Source of the DNA: Microbacterium soli
Lineage (GTDB): Bacteria; Actinomycetota; Actinomycetes; Actinomycetales; Microbacteriaceae
Reading direction: 5' to 3'
DNA length: 64,000 nt
Assembly (NCBI RefSeq): GCF_039539005.1
Contig: NZ_BAABCP010000001.1
Coordinates: 1,240,001 to 1,304,000, forward strand
Shown: positions 15,142 through 23,488 of the stretch, piece by piece
Numbering within the stretch: the first letter of the stretch is position 1
Layout: each line of letters starts with the position of its first letter
Notes under the pieces: generated by a model
Database searches by the model: none
Told to the model about the DNA's origin: nothing
What the model saw: the letters and a program-made list of their open reading frames with translations, nothing else
Position numbers and translations under genes: made by a program

Positions 15142-16400
15142 CGAAGAAGCCACAGTCCGCAGGGCGGGGCGGCGGGGGTGAGAAGCAGCAGCGGCGCTCC
15201 CGTTCCCGGCAGCCCGGTTCGATCCAGGCTTACGACACCGACATGGGGAAGCGGTGGCGGTTCCAGATCTACGTCCTGAAAGACCCCGAATACCCCGAGA
15301 TGGGATCGCGGCGGCTGACTCGTTCCGGGTTCACCAGCACCGATGAGGCGAACGACGCCTTGCAGGAGGCGTTGAAGCAGCGCAAGCAGAACGAGAAGTT
15401 CGGCAACAAGGTGCCGACCGTGGGGACTTACGCGGATGAGTGGGTGGCAGGACTCAAGCTCGCGGCGTCCACGATCACCGGGTACAAGAAGATCATCCGC
15501 AACCACATCAGCCCCCAGCTCGGCGCGATCCGGCTCGACAAGCTCACCGCCACCCGTATCGCCCGCCACTACCGCGACCTCGAAGACCACGGCCGCAACG
15601 ACGAATACGGCAAAGGACAGCCGCTCTCTGCCAACAGCGTCCACAAGGTGCATGTCGTGCTGGGTGCGATCCTCGACGCGGCGATCGACGACGGGCACCT
15701 GACGGTGAACCCGGCGAAGAAGAAGCGCACCGTGAAGCCGCCGAAGTCCAGCGAGGTGCGGGCGCAGAAACCCGAGATCGCGACCTGGACGGCCGAGCAG
15801 TTGCAGACCTTCCTCACCTGGAACCGCGACACCCTCGACGACGAACTGTTCCCGCTGTGGCGACTCATCGCCTACACCGGCATGCGCCGCTCCGAAGCGC
15901 TCGCCCTCAAGTGGTCGGACATCAACACGAAGACGATGCGAGTCAGCATCCGCCGCGCCGTCGATACCGACGACTGGACGAAGACGAAGACCACCAAGAC
16001 CGGGCAAGCCCGCGTCATCGACGTGGACACCGAGACATTGAAGGTGCTCGCCTCCTACAAGGTCGCGCGGGCCGAGGTGTCGTTCGAGCTTGCGAAAGCC
16101 GACGCCTACATCTTCGGCGACGACGACGGGAAGCTCCGCTCACCCGACGCGATGACCAGCCGCTGGGATCGCCGCCTCAAATGGGCCACCGCGAAGTTCG
16201 ACTCCCTACACCGGGTCACAATCAAAGGACTGCGTCACACCCACGCGACCCTGCTGCTCGAACTCGGCGAACACCCCAAGGTCGTGCAAGAGCGGCTCGG
16301 GCACTCCACGATCACCACGACGATGAACATCTACTCTCACGTCACCCCGACCATGCAGCGCTCCGCTGTAGACCGCTTCGCCGCCCATCTCAACTCGTAA
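15138..16400 (+). CDS. int: Tyrosine site-specific integrase
   Basis: 420 residues from the ATG at 15138 (ribosome site AAGGAG, 9 nt upstream). An N-terminal arm-binding domain covers about 25-95, a core-binding SAM-like domain about 95-195, and the catalytic domain about 215-415. Catalytic residues are R250 (TGMRRSE), R366 (KGLRHTHATL, with K363 at the place often held by His), H389 (LGHSTITTT) and nucleophile Y399 (NIYSHV). It should recombine the 22-bp core in tRNA-Leu. Unusually it is 4 kb from the nearest att site, because lipid cargo lies between it and attR. Confidence 0.93.
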   Translation: MTKKPQSAGRGGGGEKQQRRSRSRQPGSIQAYDTDMGKRWRFQIYVLKDPEYPEMGSRRLTRSGFTSTDEANDALQEALKQRKQNEKFGNKVPTVGTYADEWVAGLKLAASTITGYKKIIRNHISPQLGAIRLDKLTATRIARHYRDLEDHGRNDEYGKGQPLSANSVHKVHVVLGAILDAAIDDGHLTVNPAKKKRTVKPPKSSEVRAQKPEIATWTAEQLQTFLTWNRDTLDDELFPLWRLIAYTGMRRSEALALKWSDINTKTMRVSIRRAVDTDDWTKTKTTKTGQARVIDVDTETLKVLASYKVARAEVSFELAKADAYIFGDDDGKLRSPDAMTSRWDRRLKWATAKFDSLHRVTIKGLRHTHATLLLELGEHPKVVQERLGHSTITTTMNIYSHVTPTMQRSAVDRFAAHLNS

Positions 16401-16645
16401 GACCTATGGTCGTGCGTCGGCATCGCAACGCTAAAGGGACCCTGTCGTCGCCGATACGGGACGCCGTTGCATGAGCCGCATGATTCCGGTCACCTTCTAG
16501 TCTCCGAGAGCGTCTCGGCCTGTAGCCGAATGGCGCGAGAACAGTTAGCCTCTCGCAATTTCCCGAGGTGGCGTCGGCGTCAGCATGAAGAGTCGCCCGG
16601 CCAGCCCCGGCTACGAGAGACTGCCGCGGGAATATCATTTCGGAG

Positions 16646-17074
16646 TCACGGATGATCGGAGCGCTCGAGAGTGTTCGCGAGCGTCTGGATGAACTTGCCG
16701 ACCGCATTAGGGGCTGGCAGGTCGATTCGGAGTCGGATGCTTCCCGCTTTCGGTCCTGTGCCGTTGACGATTGCCGCCCCGCCGAGTTGGTCGAGAAGCG
16801 GGCCTATGGCGTCTGCTGCATCGGCGGGCAGATGGCCGACGCCGCGTCCGTTGGAGGTGACGGCGACCCCGGCTGGGGATCTTCGCGTGCGGGGCTGGGT
16901 GCGGAGGACGTAGGTGCGAGGCGCTTGGCTGTCGCGTTCGCGATCGTTCACGAGGTAGTGGGTCCGTTCCAGGGCGACAGGCCGTGTCGGCAGGTGCCGG
17001 AGATCGGGAAGTTCGTGGTGGCGACTGATGCGACCGGTTGTGATGTGTAGAAGTTGTTCCCACCATGCGGGCAT
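16646..17074 (-). CDS. Hypothetical protein, 142 aa
   Basis: Start ATG at 17074 with GGAGAAGG 7 nt upstream; a longer frame to 17122 has no ribosome site. The N-terminus begins MPAWWEQLLHITTGRISRHH; the second half contains VAVTSNGRGVGHLPADAADA followed by a beta-rich end. That half recalls small beta domains fused to actinobacterial DNA-handling proteins, but I cannot assign a family. It lies alone after the integrase, convergent with it. Codon use fits the neighbours. Confidence 0.6.
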   Translation of the reverse strand: MPAWWEQLLHITTGRISRHHELPDLRHLPTRPVALERTHYLVNDRERDSQAPRTYVLRTQPRTRRSPAGVAVTSNGRGVGHLPADAADAIGPLLDQLGGAAIVNGTGPKAGSIRLRIDLPAPNAVGKFIQTLANTLERSDHP

Positions 17075-17243
17075 GAGCGCCCCTTCTCCTCGGATCGGTA
17101 TGCCATCACCGCGGCGGAGCACTCTCCCACTATGTCAGCCCGTGCTGTGAATCCTCCGGTCAGCCGCAGGCCCGAACAGATCGCGCAGAGGCAATTTCGT
17201 TGATCACCGGTATTCTCGGGCGATTGAGCGTAGCGTGAGGAGC

Positions 17244-17408
17244 ATGTGGACAGTTCTTCTCATCTTGCTTGTGGCATGGGTGGTGCTGTCGATCGTGGGA
17301 TTCGTATTCGAGGGCCTGCTCTGGTTGGCCATCATCGGAATCGTGCTCTTCATCGGCACCCTGATCTTCGGGATACTCCGGCAGCGCGCCAAGCGAGCCA
17401 AGGCGTAG
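17244..17408 (+). CDS. Small two-helix membrane protein, 54 aa
   Basis: ATG at 17244 with GTGAGGAGC directly upstream, TAG at 17406-17408. The chain is nearly all hydrophobic: MWTVLLILLVAWVVLSIVGF, then FEGLLWLAIIGIVLFIGTLI, then a basic tail RQRAKRAKA, giving two membrane helices with both ends inside the cell. It resembles small hydrophobic proteins common in actinobacteria. Convergent with the lipid kinase gene. Function unknown. Confidence 0.65.
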   Translation: MWTVLLILLVAWVVLSIVGFVFEGLLWLAIIGIVLFIGTLIFGILRQRAKRAKA

Positions 17409-17467
17409 TCACCCCGCGCGGGACGCACGGGGCGCGGTCCACCTCCCTTGCCGTGGCGCCGAGGTTT

Positions 17468-18511
17468 CTAAAGGCGTGACGGCCGCTGCCGGGCGGCGGT
17501 GCCCTTCTCCACCGAGTTCGTTTCGGCCGCCACGCGCACATGCAGGGCGCCTGGGCGGACACTGACACGAACACGGGTGATGTGGCCGAAGCTGTCGCCG
17601 TCGAGTTCGATGAGGTGAGGGGCGTCGAACCGGGCGTCGAACCGGGTTCCTTGAACGTATGCGAGTGCGTGGAGGTCGGGTTTCTGCTGGAGGATCTTGC
17701 GGCTGAGCGGGGAGCGGCGGGCGAGGCCTTGCAGGGTGAGGCGGGTTCCGATCCGCGCCCACCCGAAGCGTCCTGTCGGGCGCATCATCACGACGTCCAG
17801 CAGCCCGTCGTCGATGATCGCAGCGGGGATCAGGAGCATGTTCCCGGTGAGGGTTCCGCAGTTGCCGACGATGACCGTGTGCGCCCGCGTCGACCTCACC
17901 CGCCCTCCGTCGATTCGGTAGTCGAGATGGAAGAGCTTGTTCACGATGACCGAGCGGGCGATCGGTGTGACGTACGCGAACCAGCCGAGATGCTTTTTCG
18001 CGATGGTGCTCGTGCTCTCCGCCATCTCCGCATCCAGTCCGATGCCGGCCATGACCATGAACGTGTGCGAACGCCGGGCGCCGCTCTCGTCCTCGAGCTC
18101 AGCCACCCCGACATCCACGGACCGGTCCTCACCTGCGAAGGCAACGGAGACGCAGGCGGCGATGTCGTTGAGCGGCGCACCGATATCACGTGCGAGGAGA
18201 TTGCCGGTGCCCAGGGGAACCAGCGCGACCGGGATGCCCGTGCCTTGCATCACCTCCGCGACGGCTCGGACCGTGCCGTCGCCGCCCGCGACCATCACCA
18301 CCGCCGGATCAGCAGCGAGAGCGTGCTCCGCGGCGGCCCGGCCCGCGTCGTCGCTGCGGGTCTCGTACCAGCGCGTCTGCGCCCACCCGTGCTGGATTTC
18401 ATACTCCGCGACCACGGGGCGAAGCCGCTCCAGCGGGGTCTTCGCGGGGTTATAAACGACGACGGCGGCGGCGTGCCGTCGCCCGGCTGCCGGGTGGTCG
18501 CGCGTGCTCAC
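17468..18511 (-). CDS. Diacylglycerol/lipid kinase family protein
   Basis: 347 residues. The N-terminal domain has the nucleotide-binding GGDGTVRAV loop (about 76-84) and the VPLGTGNLLARD motif of the DAGK/YegS family; the C-terminal beta-sandwich has the conserved DDGLLDVVMMRP. Members phosphorylate lipid hydroxyls such as diacylglycerol or sphingoid bases at the inner membrane face. The start overlaps the stop of the desaturase gene (ATGA at 18508-18511), so the two enzymes are coupled and may act on the same lipids. Cargo of the mobile element. Confidence 0.88.
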   Translation of the reverse strand: MSTRDHPAAGRRHAAAVVVYNPAKTPLERLRPVVAEYEIQHGWAQTRWYETRSDDAGRAAAEHALAADPAVVMVAGGDGTVRAVAEVMQGTGIPVALVPLGTGNLLARDIGAPLNDIAACVSVAFAGEDRSVDVGVAELEDESGARRSHTFMVMAGIGLDAEMAESTSTIAKKHLGWFAYVTPIARSVIVNKLFHLDYRIDGGRVRSTRAHTVIVGNCGTLTGNMLLIPAAIIDDGLLDVVMMRPTGRFGWARIGTRLTLQGLARRSPLSRKILQQKPDLHALAYVQGTRFDARFDAPHLIELDGDSFGHITRVRVSVRPGALHVRVAAETNSVEKGTAARQRPSRL

Positions 18512-19620
18512 TGCGGGGCTGCGGTGATGTAACGGCGCTGCTCGACCAGGGGGCAGGTGAACACGTCGCGCTCCCCGAGCCCGACACGGTTGATGTACCG
18601 CACGATGATCGCATAGGACGCCAGCAGCCCGGTCTGCACATACGGCACATCATGGCTCCGGCAGTACGCGGCGATGATAGGCGCCGCCTTGCGCAGGTGA
18701 GGGCGCGGCATGGACGGAAAGAGGTGATGCTCGATCTGATAATTCAACCCGCCCATCGCGGTGTCGAGCAGACGTCCGCCGCGGACGTTTCGGCTCATCA
18801 TCGCCTGGCGGCGCAGGAAGTCGAAGCTCGCATCGCTCGGCACGATCGGCATCCCCTTGTGGTTCGGGGCGAACGAGACGCCCATGTAGAACCCGAAGAG
18901 CCCGAGCTGCACCGCGAGGAACACGAACGCGATGCCCGGCGACAGCACGAGGAAGACGAGCACCGGGAAACCGACCAGCCGGACCAAGAGGAACCCGATC
19001 TCGACCCATCGCCTGCTCAACGGACCGCGCGTGACCACCCGACGCACCCCGGACGCATGCAGCGAGACACCTTCCAGGAGCAGGATCGGGAAGAAGAAGA
19101 TCCCCTGATGCGAGCGCAACCACGACAGAACCCGCCCTCTCGGCGCGGCACGCTCGGGAGCCACGACGATCACCGGCAGCTCGATGTCCGGATCAGACCC
19201 CAGCTTGTTCGGATTCGCGTGGTGACGGGTGTGCTTGTGCTGCCACCACCCGTAGCTCATCCCCACCAGCAGGTCGCCGAGGACAAGGCTCACCCAATCG
19301 TTCCACTTGCCCGAAACGAAGATCTGCCGGTGCGCCGAATCATGCCCGAGAAAGGCGATCTGCGTGAACACTACCGCCAGGAACACCGCCGTGAACAGCT
19401 GCCACCACGTGTCACCGATCCACACGAACGCCAACAGCCCGCCGGTGAGCACGAGCGGCAAGCCGATCAGCTTCGACCAGTAATACCCATATCGGCGACG
19501 CAGCAACCCCTGATCCCGGATCGTCTTCGCCAGGGCCGTGAACTCACTCCCAGCCCTGCCGCTCCGCCGATCCATCGAGCGCGGTGTGGTCGAACGAAAC
19601 CCACCCATGATGCGCCCCAC
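18508..19620 (-). CDS. Membrane fatty acid desaturase
   Basis: 370 residues with the three His boxes of acyl-lipid or acyl-CoA desaturases: HDSAH (about 93-97), HKHTRHH (about 127-133) and QIEHHLFP (about 298-305), and two paired hydrophobic regions between them. The third box with Q is typical of front-end and linoleoyl-type enzymes as well as actinobacterial acyl-lipid desaturases. It should place a double bond in membrane acyl chains using di-iron and an electron donor that is not encoded nearby. GTG start at 19620, or ATG at 19608. Second gene of a three-gene operon. Confidence 0.9.
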   Translation of the reverse strand: MGRIMGGFRSTTPRSMDRRSGRAGSEFTALAKTIRDQGLLRRRYGYYWSKLIGLPLVLTGGLLAFVWIGDTWWQLFTAVFLAVVFTQIAFLGHDSAHRQIFVSGKWNDWVSLVLGDLLVGMSYGWWQHKHTRHHANPNKLGSDPDIELPVIVVAPERAAPRGRVLSWLRSHQGIFFFPILLLEGVSLHASGVRRVVTRGPLSRRWVEIGFLLVRLVGFPVLVFLVLSPGIAFVFLAVQLGLFGFYMGVSFAPNHKGMPIVPSDASFDFLRRQAMMSRNVRGGRLLDTAMGGLNYQIEHHLFPSMPRPHLRKAAPIIAAYCRSHDVPYVQTGLLASYAIIVRYINRVGLGERDVFTCPLVEQRRYITAAPQ

Positions 19621-19641
19621 ATCCCACGGCCACGGACGCCA

Positions 19642-20181
19642 TCAACGCCCGTGACCACCCTCGTCAGTCCAGTCGTCGATACGGGCACGATCGTCGGTCG
19701 CCGCGACACGCCGATCCGGCTCAGGCACTCGTGTCTCGGAGGTGCGGAACGTCACCGACTCCGCGAGAGCCGCGACAGAGGCCGCTCTGTCATGCTCACC
19801 CGCAGCCGCCTCGCGGAACCGGACCGCCGCCGCATCCTGCTTCGCACGGACACCCTCGCTGATCTCCGCCAGGCGGTCAGCGAGCACGCCGCCGAGACCG
19901 TCGCGCAACTCCTCAAGATTCGTGTTCGCGATCTCCAAGCGACGATCCGAGATCGTCACCTCGACAGTCGAGTACCCTGCCTTCGCGAGACGTTCCCGCG
20001 TCTCGCTCCCCAGGATCTCCGTGATCTCGTCCCGTTCGGGGCGGCGCGTGAACACCGCCTCCACCGTGTAACGATCCGGGGCCTCATCAGTCATCAGCGC
20101 CGCAGGCAACGAACCCACCAGCACCGATCCCAGGCCCAGCGTCGCGGTATCTGCACCGCTCGTTCGTGTCTGCGTATCCAT
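19642..20181 (-). CDS. Hypothetical protein, first gene of the lipid operon
   Basis: 179 residues, ATG at 20181. Mixed alpha/beta, with a helical, charged second half (about 90-135) and a disordered acidic C-terminus. No membrane helix is clear apart from a weakly hydrophobic stretch LGLGSVLVGSLPAALM near residue 15-30. No family recognised. It ends 21 bp before the desaturase start on the same strand, so it is probably co-transcribed with the desaturase and lipid kinase and could assist them. The 364 bp to its right, up to attR, hold no gene that I can see. Confidence 0.6.
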   Translation of the reverse strand: MDTQTRTSGADTATLGLGSVLVGSLPAALMTDEAPDRYTVEAVFTRRPERDEITEILGSETRERLAKAGYSTVEVTISDRRLEIANTNLEELRDGLGGVLADRLAEISEGVRAKQDAAAVRFREAAAGEHDRAASVAALAESVTFRTSETRVPEPDRRVAATDDRARIDDWTDEGGHGR

Positions 20182-20463
20182 AACCCGACGTTACGCCCCC
20201 AACATGTACGCCTCACAGGTTCAACCAAACCCGCGCGCGCCGCAGAAAACTCCAGGAAACAACCGACCCCAGCACAGCGGTCGCACTCTCACCGGGGCTC
20301 GACACCGTCACATGTCTACGCATGGCACCGTGACCTGCACCACGCGCAGGGGACGAGCCGATGAACCGCCCCTTCAACGCGCGAAGGACAAATCTCCACC
20401 TCAGCCCGAGGAAGCCCTGAATGTCACCGTCGTTGGCGTCTTACGATCCTTCCGGATCCGCGC

Positions 20464-20485
20464 TTAGCACTTTTTCTAGCACTTC
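20464..20485 (+). repeat. Paired ttagcacttt motif, right end
   Basis: ttagcacttt at 20464-20473 and ctagcacttc at 20476-20485, again a 12-bp period and the same orientation as the left-end pair. It lies 60 bp inside attR. Candidate integrase arm sites. Confidence 0.6.
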
Positions 20486-20492
20486 CAACACG

Positions 20493-20537
20493 AATGGCCC
20501 CCGACCCGAGAGATAGAATCCCAGGTCAGGGGCCATT
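20493..20537 (-). terminator. Element-borne hairpin after tRNA-Leu
   Basis: aatggcccccgacc (20493-20506) pairs with ggtcaggggccatt (20524-20537), one mismatch. It sits just inside the element, downstream of the intact tRNA-Leu, and would replace the terminator displaced beyond attL. No clear T tract follows on the minus strand, so it may act mainly as a 3'-end stabiliser. Confidence 0.6.
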
Positions 20538-20546
20538 TCATTCGTG

Positions 20547-20630
<84 letters not shown>

Positions 20631-20746
20631 AGTCGTGTTCCGAAGAACTCAACCTGAAGATCCTAACACGGCCGCGCCTGCCGTCCGCACACCCCCGGGA
20701 CCGGCATCCGTCGCCCTCATCCGCGGTCTCGCGCGGCGCCGACGGA

Positions 20747-20830
20747 CGCGCGAGAACAGGAGATTCACCCGTTACAGGACGTTCCGGGCGGAGATCGTCC
20801 TGTCTTCGCCGAATCTCCTGTTCTCGCGCG
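20747..20830. repeat. 84-bp nested palindrome in an intergenic region
   Basis: cgcgcgagaacaggagattc (20747-20766) is a perfect inverted copy of 20811-20830. Inside is a second perfect pair, acaggacg (20774-20781) and cgtcctgt (20796-20803). The whole can fold as a long two-part hairpin. The 324-bp gap between tRNA-Leu and fhaA otherwise holds only the fhaA promoter region. It looks like a dispersed intergenic repeat (MITE or REP-like), but no second copy is in this window. Confidence 0.75.
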
Positions 20831-20954
20831 AACGCCTCGTGGGATGCACCACCGCACCCGCGCCCCGTGGCGAGTGAAAAACACGCCGACTGAAGCGCGC
20901 TTCCAGCGCGGCTGGCTACGATGGCCCTACCGGTCGGCATGCCAGAGGAACCAC

Positions 20955-21665
20955 GTGGGACTACTTGACAGCTTTGAGAAGGGTCTCGAACGCGCAGTGA
21001 ACAGCGCGTTCGCCAAGACCTTCCGCAGCGGCATCCAGCCCGTCGAGATCGCCTCCGCCCTGCGCCGCGAGGCCGACACGAACGCGGCTGTGGTCAGCCG
21101 TGAGCGGATCATCACGCCCAGCGAGTACCTGGTGCGCCTGAGCGCGGAGGACGATGAGCGGATGCAGGCACTCGGCCACGCCCTCATCGACGAGCTCCAC
21201 ACCCTGCTGACCTCGCACGCCCGCACCCAGGGATACAGCTTCGCCGGCCCGCTGCACATCACGCTGCAGAGCGACGAGCACGTGGCCACCGGGACGGTCC
21301 GCGTCAGCGCGTCCGCCGTGCAGAGCGGCGTCACCTGGCAGGGCGTCGTCGAGGTCGACGGCAGGCAGCACACTCTCACGAGCGCACGCACGGTGATCGG
21401 CCGCGGCGGCGATGCCGACATCACGATCGCCGATGCCGGGTCCAGCCGCCGGCACGCCGAGATCCTCTGGGACGGCGAGCGCGCCCTGCTGCGCGACCTC
21501 CGTTCGACCAACGGCACCAAAGTGGACGGGCAGAAGGTGAGCGAGGCCCCGCTGAGCACCGGCACCGCGTTCACCATCGGACGCACGCAGCTGGTCTTCC
21601 GCGTCGTTCCCGCCTCCGGCTCCCCCGCCCCGGGCGCCCACGGCCTGCGAGGAGGCGTCTCGTGA
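20955..21665 (+). CDS. fhaA: FHA-domain protein with DUF3662 domain (FhaA)
   Basis: 236 residues. The N-terminal DUF3662/FhaA domain (VGLLDSFEKGLERAVNSAFA onward, about 1-110) is followed by a linker and a C-terminal FHA domain (about 145-225) with GRGGDADI, SSRRHAEI and STNGTKVDG, the phospho-Thr binding motifs. FhaA is a substrate and reader of PknB and affects peptidoglycan synthesis. Start GTG at 20955 with AGAGGA upstream; a longer frame from 20844 has no family match. First gene of the wall/phosphorylation cluster, overlapping fhaB by 4 nt. Confidence 0.93.
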   Translation: MGLLDSFEKGLERAVNSAFAKTFRSGIQPVEIASALRREADTNAAVVSRERIITPSEYLVRLSAEDDERMQALGHALIDELHTLLTSHARTQGYSFAGPLHITLQSDEHVATGTVRVSASAVQSGVTWQGVVEVDGRQHTLTSARTVIGRGGDADITIADAGSSRRHAEILWDGERALLRDLRSTNGTKVDGQKVSEAPLSTGTAFTIGRTQLVFRVVPASGSPAPGAHGLRGGVS

Positions 21666-22150
21666 GCGAACTGATGCTGCTCGTGCTGCGTGTCGGGTTC
21701 CTCGTGCTGCTGTGGTTCTTCGTGTTCGCCGTGGTCTACTCGCTGCGCGCCGACCTGTTCGGCGTGCGGGTGCGCAAGCTGCCCGCCGCTGAGGTCGCGG
21801 CACCGGCCTCCCCGGTGCACAGCGCCCCTCGGCCGAGCGGAACCCCGGCCCAGGCCGCCACCCGGCTCCTGATCACCTCCGGCCCGAAGGCGGGTCTGGA
21901 GGTTCCGCTGGGCGGCGCCGAGTCCCTGTCCATCGGCCGCTCCAGCGAGTCGGGTCTGGTGATCCGCGACGACTACACCTCCAGCCACCACGCCCGCATC
22001 TCCCGACGCGGGGACATCTGGACCCTCCAGGACCTCGGCTCCACCAACGGCACCTTCGTGAACGGCCAGCGGCTGGGCGACAAGGCCGTGCAGCTGCAGA
22101 TCGGCGCGTCCGTCAAGGTGGGCGCCACGACCTTCGAGCTGCGAGCGTAA
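21662..22150 (+). CDS. fhaB: Membrane-anchored FHA-domain protein (FhaB/FipA)
   Basis: 162 residues: one N-terminal membrane helix (LMLLVLRVGFLVLLWFFVFA), a flexible linker, and an FHA domain (about 75-160) with IGRSSESGLVI, SSHHARI and STNGTFVNG. It reads phospho-Thr marks made by PknA/PknB at the inner membrane face and links them to cell division and wall growth. GTG start overlapping the fhaA stop (GTGA). Ends 15 bp before the phosphatase gene. Confidence 0.93.
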   Translation: MSELMLLVLRVGFLVLLWFFVFAVVYSLRADLFGVRVRKLPAAEVAAPASPVHSAPRPSGTPAQAATRLLITSGPKAGLEVPLGGAESLSIGRSSESGLVIRDDYTSSHHARISRRGDIWTLQDLGSTNGTFVNGQRLGDKAVQLQIGASVKVGATTFELRA

Positions 22151-22165
22151 GGGTCACCCGTCCCG

Positions 22166-23488
22166 ATGGTCTTCGAGGGCTCGAGCGCCGCGATCTCCCA
22201 CACCGGCAAGGTGCGCTCCAACAACCAGGACTCCGGGTACTCCGGCGCGAACCTGTTCGTCGTCGCCGACGGCATGGGCGGGCACGCCGGCGGCGACGTC
22301 GCCTCCAGCATCGCGATCAGCCGCATGGAGGGCCTCGACGAGCACTACGCCTCCACCGACGACGCCGAGGCCGCGCTGCAGGCCGCGGCCACGACCGCCG
22401 CATCCGATCTGGTGCGCGCCTCCAAGGAGCGCCCGGAACTGGCGGGGCTCGGCACCACGCTCAGCGCGATCATCATGGTCGACGACCACGCCGTCATCGG
22501 CCACATCGGCGACTCCCGCATCTACCTGTACCGCGACGATGCGCTCACCCAGATCACCACCGACCACACCTTCGTGCAGCGGCTGGTCGACTCCGGCCGC
22601 ATCACCCTCGAAGAGGCCCGTTACCACCCGCGCCGCTCGGTGCTGATGCGCGTGCTCAGCGACATGGACATCGCCCCCGACCTGGACATGTTCGTCATGC
22701 CCACGCGTCCGGGGGATCGCTGGCTGCTGTGCTCGGACGGGCTGTCCGGCGTGGTCGACGACACGCACATCGCCAAGGCCATGTCGCAGGGGCTCGCCCC
22801 CGGACGCACGGCCGACATCCTGCTCAAACAGGCCCTCGACGGCGGAGCCCCCGACAACGTCACCGTCGTGCTCGTGGACGTCGGCGGGGCGCATCCGCTC
22901 TCCTCCGGCACTCCGACGGTGGTCGGCGCCGCGTCGGACCCCACCGACCTGCCCGTGCCCGCCCCGCGATCGTCGCTCAGCGGCTGGCTGCACCCCGTGC
23001 TGCAGGCCGCCAACGAACCCAGCCACTTCGAGCCGGACTCCGACTACTTCGAGGAGATCATCGAAGAGGACAGGCGTCGGCGCACCCGCCGCCGCATCGC
23101 CTGGCTGGGCGCGTTCCTCGTGGCGGTGCTCGCGCTCATCGGTTTGGGGATCCTCGCCTACAACTGGACGCAGACGCGCTACTTCGTCGGCGCCGACGAC
23201 GACAGCGTGGTGATCTACCGCGGCGTGCAGCAGGACCTCGGCCCCATCAAGCTGTCCACCGAGGTGAAGGACACCTTCATCCTGCTCGCCGATCTGCCCA
23301 GCTATCAGCGGGCGTCGGTGGAGCGCACCATCAACGCCCGCTCCTTCGCCGACGCGGTCGCCATCACCGAGCGACTGCGCGCCAGCGCCCTGCCACCGGT
23401 CCCCGTGCCCGTCCCGACCCCCGACCCGACGCCGGGTGCCCCCACCGCGCCCGCCCCGAACGCGACGGAGGAGGCGCCGACACCATGA
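22166..23488 (+). CDS. pstP: PP2C-type Ser/Thr phosphatase
   Basis: 440 residues. The PP2C domain (about 5-235) has the metal-binding motifs RSNNQDS, VADGMGGHAGG, GHIGDSRIY and APDNVTVV. A linker, one membrane helix (about 313-335: IAWLGAFLVAVLALIGLGIL) and an external tail rich in Pro and Thr follow. It removes phosphate from PknA, PknB and their targets. Its stop overlaps the rodA start (ATGA), so opposing kinases and phosphatase are made from one operon. Confidence 0.93.
   Translation: MVFEGSSAAISHTGKVRSNNQDSGYSGANLFVVADGMGGHAGGDVASSIAISRMEGLDEHYASTDDAEAALQAAATTAASDLVRASKERPELAGLGTTLSAIIMVDDHAVIGHIGDSRIYLYRDDALTQITTDHTFVQRLVDSGRITLEEARYHPRRSVLMRVLSDMDIAPDLDMFVMPTRPGDRWLLCSDGLSGVVDDTHIAKAMSQGLAPGRTADILLKQALDGGAPDNVTVVLVDVGGAHPLSSGTPTVVGAASDPTDLPVPAPRSSLSGWLHPVLQAANEPSHFEPDSDYFEEIIEEDRRRRTRRRIAWLGAFLVAVLALIGLGILAYNWTQTRYFVGADDDSVVIYRGVQQDLGPIKLSTEVKDTFILLADLPSYQRASVERTINARSFADAVAITERLRASALPPVPVPVPTPDPTPGAPTAPAPNATEEAPTP

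Noticed and set aside
14165..16400. Prophage interpretation of the excisionase/XRE/integrase block
   Set aside because: No phage structural, lysis or packaging genes occur between the att repeats; a MobF relaxase is present instead.
22729..23484. Upstream extension of rodA in frame
   Set aside because: It is a shadow of pstP; the family start and ATGA overlap place rodA at 23485.
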